From Gracilaria gracilis (Eukaryota; Rhodophyta; Florideophyceae; Gracilariales; Gracilariaceae): DNA of 64,000 bases. Positions within the stretch are counted from its first letter, which is position 1. Each line of letters begins with the position of its first letter. Shown in pieces: positions 55,260 to 64,000 of the stretch. The translations under genes were made by a program, and so were the position numbers. The stretch spans positions 1,116,001 through 1,180,000 of the forward strand of contig JARGSG010000207.1 of assembly GCA_030374805.1 (NCBI GenBank), in the 5' to 3' direction. The notes beneath the pieces were generated by a model. That model was given only the letters and a program-made list of their open reading frames with translations, did not search any database and was not told the DNA's origin.

Positions 55260-55756
55260 AGTATAGCTGGGGTACATCAGCAAATCCTATTATAGTAATC
55301 GATTAGAACGTGTAGTAAATTAGCTACATGTAAAAGAACACCCTAAACCTCGATAATGAAGTGACTCTTATTGCATTCCAACTTCGCCGTTCAGCAAGAA
55401 TTAGAAACAAAACACTGTAGAAGATGTAAGTACGTAGATACATAAAAGGTAGTGCAGGGCATCGAATATGATGCAAAACCTTGTACGTTTTTTAACATTA
55501 TGAGAACTATTCAGAAATGGAGATTTCGGTGTAATTTTATCGTTTCGGAATCGGGAAATAAGAAAAAACCGCTCTCGGTGATTTCCACCACACTCCCCTC
55601 GTTTGGGGGTGTGCATTCGATCGGTGACGTTCGATCACGGCGAGTGCCAAACACGTCGAGAGCAGAGCAGTTCCGATTCCACTGACCTTCGATCACGGTC
55701 AGTGGCTAAGACGTCGTGAGCCTAGCGTCAACCGCAAGGAACCGTTCGAATTGTAT

Positions 55757-58569
55757 ATGGCGAAACGTAAGACGAGGAGTGTGAATGCGGAGGAGGTTAG
55801 CGGTCGCGCGTCGAAGAGCCGAAGGCGTGACGAAACGGTAAGTGGCGAAGTTCGCACCGCTCGTAGTACGCGTGCGCCTCGGAGTGGTTTACGTGGGAAG
55901 GGGAAGAAGGGTGCGGCGAGGAGCGACGGTGCGGCAAGGAGCGACGGTGCGGCGAGGAGCGACGGTGCGGCGAGGAGCGGCGGTGCGGCGAGGAGCGACG
56001 GTGCGGCGAGGAGCGACGGTGCGGCGAGGAGCGACGGTGCAGCGAGAAGCGTCGGTGCGGCGAGGAGAGACGGTGTGGCGAGGAGCGTCGGTGCGGCGGG
56101 GAGCGTCGGTGCGGCGAAGAGCGTTGGGGCGGGACCAATGGAGCGAACGGAGCAAACGGAGCGAACAGAGCGAACGGTAGGCATTGTGGTGACGGAACCT
56201 ATTGCGAACGCACGAGATCAAGAAGTTAGTCCCAAGAAAATCATAGGAGCGCAGCGAGGTATGCCGAAGAAGATTCTGCGCGGTGGTCGGGAGAGAGATG
56301 GTCGTAGAAGAGGCGCAGAGACTGCGCAAGTTTTAGAGGAGAGCGATAGCGGGAATATGATAGTGAAGCGATATGATAGTGGAGGGCAAGGAGCTTCGTA
56401 CGAGTGTCGAAGGAAGAACGATAGCAAGGAATAGTACTATATTAGGTAGTGGGAGTCTTCGAGGAAGAAAAGGAACTAACGGTGATAAAGTGCCTAAGGC
56501 TGGGGTAACCGAAGAGGTGGAAGGAGAAAGGGAGAGAGTGAGGTGTGGTCACCCGGCGAGAACGCGAGGAGTGGAGAGTTTGGTTGTTGTTACGCCAAAA
56601 AGAGTGCCAGAGAAGGAAAGCATTGGTTTCGAGCAAGAGAATGCAAACCGGGAGAAATAAGGAGTGGGGCGTGTGCGGCGAATGGCAGAACGTGAAACAG
56701 GGGAGGGTAGTGAGAGAAGAATAGAGAGTGTGGTTCATGGATTGGTGGGTGTTGAAGTTGTGGTAAAGGGGGGAGATAAACGACGAGAACATGCGGACGG
56801 GAGAGTGGTACGACGTAGAAGTGGTGGATCAACCGAGGAAATTGTCGGAGGGACAGCAGCAGTGCTTGAGAGGGATTTCGAAGGGGAGGACGACGTACAA
56901 ACAGAACGGCATGGGGAAGTGAATGTCGTGGAGACGGCGCCACTAACACCCCAAGGCATGCGTGTAAGGCGCAACACCGTTTTACTTCCGAAGGATGTGG
57001 GAGACGAAAGTGACGGCGGTCGTGGAAAAAGCGGAGGTTGAATTCAGGGAGATGAATGGGGAACTACAAGGGAATGGGAAGGGGATGAGGAGAACTTAAG
57101 CGTATTGCCACGGTCTGCACTCCTTCAGAGGGTGAATGCACTGAAGGGATAGTTGGGAAATATGAAAGAAGATCACTATACATTGATGGTGAGTTTGAAG
57201 CTGACGCAGGAACAGCTGGCACGGCTGAGGGAGGAAAATAAACGGCAAAATGTGTTGATCGAAAGTCTCCGGGAGGCAGTGAAGGGAAGAAAGCGAGGTG
57301 GTGGAGGAAAGAAGGTGAGAGGGCGTCGAAGGTATGATATTAGAGTGGGAGAATGTTTTTATGGATTTGCAAGGGCTGTATATGATAGGATTCTTAATTA
57401 TGCAAAGTTGGAGGCGTCTGAACTTTGTTTCGACACGGAAAATGTTGTTAGAAGCTAGAAAAACAGGAGTGAGACGGTGGGAGAAAGTAGAGAGGGGAGC
57501 ATGTTTGTAGTTGGGGATAAGGAGATGGTGCCTAAGTGCCCAATTCAGGTTGCATATGAGATGAGGGCGTACACACCATCGACAAAGGGTGGAAGTGATG
57601 TGTTGTTGAAGTATGTGGTCGAGACAGAAATAATTGGAGAGACGTGGGAGACGATAAGGGAAGCGGGGAGGAAACAAGAGTGCGTGGGGAATGTAAGCGC
57701 GGACAAGTGTCTGAAGCAGTGGATGAAGCAGACGATAAGCGATGTGATTGGGGTGCGAAAGCGGGCTGCTCGGACAGATTATTCTCTTTACTGGGATATG
57801 ATTTGATTGCGGAGCGGGCGAAGCCTAACGAGGGGACGGAATTTGTTGAGAAGTTAAAGAAGCAAATGCACGAGGCTCGCGAGAAGCTTATGGGAAGTGA
57901 AGAAGATGGGATGAACAAGTTGTGTGCGTGGAAAATGAGCCGTTTCGAAGATCTTGCGTACTCTGGGTCACCTGTGCATGCCCCAATGTAGAGCTGTGAT
58001 GATGAAGACAAGTATTTCAAGAAAGGAATGGCGGTGGCAGTGTTGGAGGAGTACATGGGATACGCAGTGGAGACCAAATGTAATTGGGAAAAGCATTACG
58101 TGGATGGGACGGTGGTGGACCTCGCCAGACTTGATGCGTGGATTGGGTGTGTTGTGAAAACGATGAACGAGGGTGCGGGACGTGGGAAAAAAGGCAGCTC
58201 TTGTTTTCTACATTGTATGGGAGATATCTACCGAGGGCAGTGGAGGGTATATTGAAGGTGGCATGGGAATTGGTGGGGGACGAGCACGGCGAAGAGTTTG
58301 AGAACGATGGGTTTTTAGAGGGAGATCCGAGGTGTGTGTCCGGAAATTCGGAGAGAACTGCGACGGTTAGGCTGTGGATTCCATCGAGGGAGAAGGTATA
58401 TCTAGCGGTGAGGGAGGAATACTTTGTGGCGAATTTTACGCGGAGACTTGGAGCGTTTCTTGATTGCTACATAGCAGCGTGCCGACCAGAGGAGCCCAGT
58501 TTCAGTCGTTTGGTTGGGCACCGGGGAGAGGGTAGGGATGGGGCAGAAGGAGAAGAGGGGAGAGGGTAG
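55757..58569 (+). pseudogene. Transposon ORF: basic repeat protein with coiled coil, unknown
   Basis: The first part (55757-56434) is one clean frame of 226 codons: a Lys/Arg-rich head, 12 repeats of GAARS(D/V/G), ERTEQT repeats and a basic tail, resembling disordered nucleic-acid-binding or histone-H1-like tails. The likely continuation lies in another frame (56373-57806) with stops near 56658, 57039, 57150 and 57456; it includes a coiled coil (LKLTQEQLARLREENKRQN) and a basic patch. After two more shifts the reading ends at 58567 (TATVRLWIPSREKVYLAVREEYFV ...). I recognise no family. Whether it is one gene or two cannot be decided. Confidence 0.4.
55912..56127 (+). repeat. 18-bp coding minisatellite, 12 units
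   Basis: The unit is GGTGCGGCGAGGAGCGAC. The first seven units are nearly identical; the last five drift toward GTC endings. A 9-bp GAGCGAACG repeat follows at about 56140-56175. Confidence 0.9.
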
Positions 58570-58710
58570 GGTGAATAGGAGTGGGAGGACTGGAGATAGC
58601 TGTGGGATGATGAAGAGGTGGTATATCTTCTTCATCCCATACCTATCTCCAATCTTTCCTGTGGAAGAGGGTGGCAGTGATTGGTTTATGAAAATCGTAT
58701 GGAATGAGTG

Positions 58711-61700
58711 CTATGCGGGGGGTGGGAGGTAGGGCCTGGAGGTGGGGTCCCGGTAGAATCTGTTGAGGTAGAGTCTATGGGAATGCCAATGGAGGCGGGA
58801 ATTGAAGGAGAAGGCGGGGTAGTTCTGGCGGAGAACATGAACGAAGCCAAGGATAGAAGAGAAAATGATGTATTCAAACCATGGAGAAACGTTGTCGGAT
58901 GTGGGGTGGGTGGAGATGGGAACTGGATGGGCGGTGTGGTTCTGTCCGTCGTCTGTTGCCCATCGGAGGCATCCGCAGTTGAGGGTGACATCGACTTCGT
59001 CGCTTGGTGGGACGAGCTCCATGAACTGTACGAAGGCCAACTCCTTGGAAGATGGAGTGGAAGAAGGAAGGGTAAAGCGAAGAAGAGAGATGAGTTTGCA
59101 GACCCAGACGATGGGGATGGAGTTGGAGGAGCTGGTGCCGGCGACGAGGACGTGAGAGAACTTTGGGGATTTAGAAGGACCGAAGGACGGGGCGGCAAAT
59201 GTTCGTTGGATGAGAGGGACTGGAGGATCCTGGAGCGCGAGCTCGTTCCGCTCTTCAATGTAGTGGTCGAGCGATGGGATATAACCGCCGGCGACGTAAG
59301 TGGAGTTGACTACGGGGATTCGGGTGCGACGGAGAGTGGGGCAGTTTTTTGAGAGTTCTAGGACTTCGAGAGAAAGGGTGATGAATGAAGAGAGGGCATG
59401 TTTTTTAATCTCTTGGAGGATGGAGAGAGTGTCGGTGGGGAAGGGTTATTGTACAGATTTGGGATTGAAATGAAAATTAGAGTGGAGGAATTTGTGGGCG
59501 GTGATGAGATCAGCGAATGAGATGAGTTTTCCATCACGGACCAAACCAGGTCGGCGGGATTGGATGGGAGAGGCGAGGGCAGGAGTGGAAGAAGTGATGG
59601 AGCGGTTGGTGGAAAGGGGGTTCCAATCTTTGGTAGCGTTGGAGTGATGGATGGCGCGAATGGTTTCTTCATGTGCGGTGGACCTGCGATTTGAGGTTCT
59701 GGAGTAGTGTGACTTGAAGAGGGAGTGGGCGTGTTCGAATATGCCGGCATCGTTGAAGTGGAGGCCTCCGAAGCGGTGAATGTCCTCGACGATGTGGTCG
59801 AGGAGATGGAACTTGAGGGTTCCAAGGCTGGAAGTGTGGTGGGGGCCGAGGACGAGTACGGCTGTGCGCTTGAAGGAGCGGAGTTGGAATGCGAGGTCGG
59901 TGAGGCGGGAGTCGGTCCATTCTGCGGAGGTGTTGTATCTCATGGAGAAGAGGAGAAGATCGGAGTACTTGGTGAAAACGGAAGTGATGAAAGCTGCATC
60001 GACCTCTTCACAGCAGCGGTCGAAGAGGGCGCCGATGAAGGGGAAGACCATGTCGAGTGAGCGGTAGTCTCTCGCTTCGAGCATACCCCGCAAGCCGTCG
60101 GTAGTGAAGAAACCGTTGAGAGTTTGACCGTTGTCTGAGGAGGAAAAGTCGATGTGGAGTCCTGTGGCTCGGGAGTGCTTTTCGATGGCGGCGAGGATGG
60201 TGTTTGCTTTTTTCAGGATAGAGGAGCGGACGGAGTTGAAGGAACGACGGGACTTGGAGGAAAGGGGGGTAGTGAAGAGTGATTCTGACTTGAGTCTCTC
60301 GATGGCTGCGTGCTTGATGAGCTTGGAGATGCCGAGGTGGAAGTTATGGAGTGGTTCGAAGGGGAAGATGTTGTAAGGGGAGAGGAGAGGGGTGATGTTA
60401 AGGAGAGGGTAAGATTCGAAGAGGGAGGAGTACTTTGCGAGGGAAAGGGAGTGGAGTGCTTTAACGGCCTTTTCCTTGGTGTTTCGGGCGGTTCTGGGCT
60501 TTCTGGCGAGGAGGGCCTTTCAGCATCTTGGAGGAGGGTAGAGTGTGATTTGCGGGCATCGAAAGTCTGGGTTTGGGATCGAAGAAGCGGGGAGGGAATG
60601 TGTAGGTGGGGGTCGGAGCGTGGGACGGTACATCGGTGACATGGATGCTTGGGGCGGGTGCCGTGGGAGATGGCGAGAATGTCCTTTGCTTTTGGGATGT
60701 CTGCGCAGTAGCTGGCGATGATTGGTTGACAATGGTGGAGCACGCCATTAGCGTCACGGAAGGGGAAGCCGGTGAGGCAGGAGGAGAGAAGAGGGTCGAG
60801 GAGGTTGGAGATGGCACGCTGGATGAGTTGCATTTTGGTAGAGCGGGAGATGCTGGATGAGGTTTGGGGGATGGTATCGGGGCCTTGAGAGGGGATGGCG
60901 AGATTGAAAGAGGTTGGGAGGTATCCGAGAAGGGTGAGGCTGTCGGTGATACGTTTACGATGGAACGAGTCGAAGAAGTTGAGGAGGGTGATGTGAAGGG
61001 GGTAGGAGGTGATGGAAGAGGATTTGAGGGAGGTGGAGGACTTGTCGGAGTATACTTGGACGAAGCCGATGAAGGAGTCGATACCGGTGTTCTCAAGGGT
61101 GTGCCAAATGCAGGAGTTATTGGAGGACTGCATGATTGCGTGCTTGAGGGCTGGGACAGATTCTTTTCCGAGGGAAGAAGCCGTGGGGTGGGCGAAAGCG
61201 GGAGAGCCGGAGGAGGTTGTATAGGGGACGTGGTGGAAGAAGGTGTTGTCGGAGTGTGCGAGTGCGATTTGTCCTCTAAGGACTTGGATAGCATCCTTTC
61301 GGAAGATGGTGGCTGTGAAGAGGTGCTGTGGGCCGTGGAGGGTGGTGGAGGTAAACCCGATGTTAGTGACTCGGTGTTGGAAGAGGTTTGTTTGAAGTTT
61401 GAGACACTTGGAGGCGGAGGAGACGGCGTTGTGGAATGCTGACTTGGAGAAGGAGGGGTCGTGGAAGAGAGAGATGAGTTCGTCTGCCTTGCGGGGGCCG
61501 AGGGTGGAAGCGATGGAAGAGATGTAGAGGACCATTCGTTCGGGGTGGGGGTTGTTGAAGAGAGGGAAAGAGGGGGGCGGTGGAGGAGGTGAGGAGGGGG
61601 AGAGGGAGCAGACGGGGGTGCCTACGATATGGTAGGCGTCTTGGGTGTGGAAGGAGAGGGAGAGCTGCTGCTGGTGGTAGGAGTCGTCGTCGGCGATGGG

Positions 61701-61924
61701 GACGTTATCGGAAGTGCGATTGGAGAGAGGAGGTGGGGGTGGTGGTGGGAGTAGGGGGTGCACTTGTGACGCTTTGTGCGTGGGGGGAAGTGAGGGACGC
61801 TGCCGCCGAGGGAGAGGAAACGCTTGTTGGCGTTTAGACGGTTGGGGCATCTTCTTTTGTGCCTTCGAATGGCGGGGATGGTGCGAGCGAAGAAGGAGCA
61901 GCCTTCAAAGCAGCAATTAGGCAT
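58711..61924 (-). pseudogene. Plavaka-like (CACTA-related) transposase, frameshifted
   Basis: The ATG at 61924 opens a Cys/His finger (CCFEGC ... HKRRC) and a Pro-rich linker. The core, across two frameshifts (near 61750 and 60510), shows a catalytic-Asp candidate, VQVYSDKSSTSLKSSS (about 61060), followed by SYPLHITLLNF, GYLPTSF, SHGTRPKHPCHRCTVPRSD with a CxxC (about 60640), FPFEPLHNFHLGISKLI (about 60330) and KFHLLDHIVEDIHRFGG ... EHAHSLFKSHYSRTSNR (about 59810-59700). The C-terminal domain (FVQFMELVPPSDEV ... PWFEYIIFSSILGFVHVLRQNYP, to 58711) suits the family. This motif order is that of Plavaka transposases, described mainly from fungi. It is read from the right end inwards. Confidence 0.8.
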
Positions 61925-62244
61925 GGCGGGGAGCGGTGTGGGGGTGTTGGGGGAGAGGGAGGTACGTAGTGGTGCAGAGCGTAATATGGCGCACGGAGGG
62001 CGGGACGGAGTGATGGGGGAGGTGGCACGTGATGCAAAGGCGTTTCAAAAGCGAGAGAATAAACGGCCGATATCTGATATGGGAGTTGTTGAATAGATGT
62101 GCTGTATATCTATAGAGAGTTCCTATTCGAAGGGTTTGTATTCTTCTAATCGTATTCCATAAGGAGCTATCTATGTATATATATCCCTATTCGCCGCCGT
62201 AGAGTTCTAAATATGTGCCACTTACACACTTACATTGGGTTCGG

Positions 62245-62465
62245 AAACTAGCGTGAACGGAAGTAACATGCTAGTTTGGCTTTCATCCCAACTAGCAATG
62301 ATGGTAATAATCGTGATTGGTTCTTTCCACACAAACTAGCACAAGTGGAAATGTGAAAATATTTTCGGAAATTAAGCACATCCAAATTTGGATAAATTCA
62401 CCGGTTTTTCGATCATTTTAGTTCGGTCATTTTTAAAACCAAAACTAGCATTCCGATACCACCGA
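62245..62465 (-). repeat. Right terminus: TIR and subterminal repeats
   Basis: AAACTAGC or its complement occurs at 62245, 62270, 62290, 62333 and 62442. The TIR core is at 62446-62465. The CGCTCG duplication follows at 62466-62471. Confidence 0.8.
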
Positions 62466-62471
62466 CGCTCG

Positions 62472-63339
62472 ATTGGCGCAACATATATTTTGACGGGTAT
62501 GTGAGAATTGGTCCTGATTTCATGTCACTGCTTCGCACGCATCTCACATGCACAAAATTTGCACCCTTGAAGTTCATGGCCTTCTATGATGCATGAAAAA
62601 TCTGAACTGGAGGGTTGTTATTGGGCATGATGATCTGGTTATATATATCCTTTATCTTTACTTGGGATTGAAACGGTTAAAAGTTTGGTTTCCGGGCGGA
62701 TAGCAATAGGGACAAGCGTACCCCTCTTCATTGTTATCCTTGCCCTGTGGACAGCTGTACACGGCTTGAGGCCCAGCAGGTCCCAAAGGGCCTCCATACG
62801 TCATTAGCTCGCGCGCGCAAGCCCCTCGAGGGGCCCTGTCACTATGAGCTCCGGCGCGCCTCCGCGCTAGAGGCGCGCCTAAGGGTCTCCGTACGACACA
62901 AATTGAGAGGCAATGAATTCTCGGATTCTGTTCGTTACGCTAATATGTAACTGTCTGCCTCAGATTACTTCGGCGCTACCTGTAATACCCAAGTCGGGTT
63001 ACCGGGCGATACTACAAACCATTTCACCCCAAAAACTTTCACAAAAAACCCAAACATAACCACACTGTCGGCACTGGTTTCAAATTGACAGTGTCATACT
63101 ATCTCACCACCCCAAAGGCCTCAAGATTTGGCAGTGCGAAACATAGGAGATCTACTCACATCAATTTGATGAGCGAAGATTTCCTAATCTACAAGCGGGC
63201 CTAGCCGAAAGCACAATATGACAACCGGACCGCAAACCAAATCTTCCGAAAAAGACGAAACTCTTGCTCAACTGCCTCATCATTTAGTATTTTATATTGT
63301 GCTGCTAACATACAGACACAATCTACAAAATCATTCGAG
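62472..63339. other. Right flank without a clear gene
   Basis: No supported coding region. Near 62790-62890 a cluster of short GC palindromes occurs (GCCCCTCGAGGGGC, GGCGCGCC twice), reminiscent of an old LTR. The Harbinger left end should lie in the right part but was not found. Confidence 0.45.
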
Positions 63340-64000
63340 GGCATAAACGCAGTATCCAGCAATCAAGCAAACATTAGAAAGCCTCACAGACGTCTAATCG
63401 GATGCAGATTTCTATGGTGCCTACAGAATGTCTCGAAAACATTCAACAGGCTCTCTCATACACTGCTACAAAGCTTTCACATAACCCATCGTTCGCCACT
63501 AGACATACGGTCTATTCAAGCAAAAGTTAAAGTGGCAATTGGCTTGAGAGTCATGGCCGGCGCAAGCGTTCATGACGTAATGCTGGCATACAAAGTAAGT
63601 CCAGCGTTCATAAATGTTTCAAGTCATACACAGCCCCCGTAACCGAGGCAATGACTCTACCGGGGATACCCCAAAATGTGACAGAGATTGAAGAACTGAG
63701 TATGGGGTTTAAAACGTCACGTAAGTTTTCTAATCCTTTTTCTGGTTGCATAGGCGCTTTAGATGGAATACGTATGCGCATACGCAAACCGAGATCCTAT
63801 GCAAACCCGACAAGTTTTTTTTTGCAGAAGGGCTTTTTCTCTATCCCGGTGCAGGCGTTAGTAGACTTTAAGTACTGTTTTCTGGACTTCTCCGCATTGG
63901 CTGTTGGATCAACGAACGATTCGCTGGCGTTCAAAATATCTCCTCTGGCGAGATTTTTGAATGCTGGAAAGCTTCGCTTGGGCTACTTTATTGTCGCTGA
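63340..64000 (+). pseudogene. PIF/Harbinger transposase, partial, one frameshift
   Basis: A plus-strand gene cut by the window end. The first part (to about 63612) reads LDIRSIQAKVKVAIGLRVMA and SVHDVMLAYKVS, a helical N-terminal region common in HARBI1-like transposases. After a 1-nt frameshift near 63615 comes the DDE_Tnp_4 core: PFSGCIGALDGIRMRI (first catalytic Asp, about 63755), LQKGFFSIPVQALVDFKY (second Asp, about 63870), VGSTNDSLAFKIS and LGYFIVA, where the third acidic residue should follow at the window edge. Length and downstream Myb-like partner cannot be judged. Confidence 0.82.

Larger units (their letters stand above)
43519..62465. mobile_element. Giant 18.9-kb Plavaka-like DNA transposon with modification-gene cargo
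   Basis: Terminal inverted repeats match over TCGGTG(N3)TCGGAATGCTA at 43519 and, reverse-complemented, at 62465. A perfect 6-bp duplication CGCTCG lies outside both ends (43513-43518 and 62466-62471). Each end has at least five copies of GCTAGTTT/AAACTAGC or shorter GCTAG versions within about 220 bases, typical transposase-binding subterminal repeats. The transposase gene (61924-58711, minus) sits at the right end. Cargo in order: unknown coiled-coil gene (-), ketopantoate-reductase-like gene (+), ParB-2OG dioxygenase gene (-), DNA methyltransferase-SET gene (+) and an unknown basic-repeat gene (+). Most genes carry stops, so this copy is likely inactive. Confidence 0.85.

Noticed and set aside
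55699-56184. Minus-strand frames with Ala/Pro/Leu or His/Arg repeats
   Set aside because: They are only the complement of the 18-bp minisatellite in the plus-strand gene.
58708-59352. 214-codon plus-strand frame
   Set aside because: It overlaps the transposase C-terminal region on the minus strand, where family-like motifs (FVQFMELVPPSDEV, FVHVLRQNYP) are seen.
63715-63752. Apparent short intron (GTAAGT ... TTGCATAG) in the Harbinger gene
   Set aside because: Translating through it gives SNPFSGCIGALDG, which fits the conserved catalytic-site context of Harbinger transposases, so the sequence is coding.

Overview
The window is eukaryotic DNA, mostly a graveyard of nested transposable elements around a few damaged host-type genes. 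It has no operons and no bacterial signals. Eukaryotic features include LTR retrotransposons, pogo, hAT, piggyBac and PIF/Harbinger transposases, and a CNOT11 (CCR4-NOT) homologue with a probable short GT-AG intron. The compact gene layout and element mix could fit a multicellular red alga, but that is a low-confidence guess.

Region 1 (453-29455) is one nested block. A Ty1/copia element is present as a tandem dimer (LTR-internal-LTR-internal-LTR, 458-29450) bounded by a 5-bp duplication, CTGTG. The first copia copy was split twice. An 11.55-kb Ty3/gypsy chromovirus (1977-13527) with identical-length 508-bp LTRs carries a large antisense reading frame. A 5.8-kb minus-strand element without pol (17296-23113) shares primer-binding site, gag start, polypurine tract and a 3' block with that chromovirus, so it looks like its non-autonomous companion. 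Both are filled with short spaced inverted motifs (ACC..GGT and CCC..GGG respectively) at densities far above chance.

Region 2 (29456-43512) holds a pogo-like element with exact TIRs and TA target (29492-32200), a broken hAT transposase (33189-36369), an unidentified frameshifted gene, a disrupted CNOT11 homologue (37636-38895, minus), a disrupted lipase_3/diacylglycerol-lipase-like gene (minus), and a piggyBac transposase relic with a convergent second gene.

Region 3 (43519-62465) is the most striking. It is an 18.9-kb DNA transposon, with TIRs, subterminal GCTAGTTT/AAACTAGC repeats and a perfect 6-bp target duplication (CGCTCG). A Plavaka-like (CACTA-related) transposase lies at its right end. 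Its cargo reads as a DNA/chromatin modification cassette: a beta-class DPPY DNA methyltransferase joined to a SET-like domain, a ParB-like domain joined to a 2-oxoglutarate dioxygenase-like domain, and an intact ketopantoate-reductase-like gene, plus two large unknown genes. The two modification genes diverge from a 2.1-kb region packed with 121-bp tandem repeats and 76-112-bp palindromes. Most cargo genes carry stops, so this copy is probably dead; the architecture is what is new.

Region 4 (62472-64000) is flank plus the 5' two-thirds of a PIF/Harbinger transposase running off the window end.
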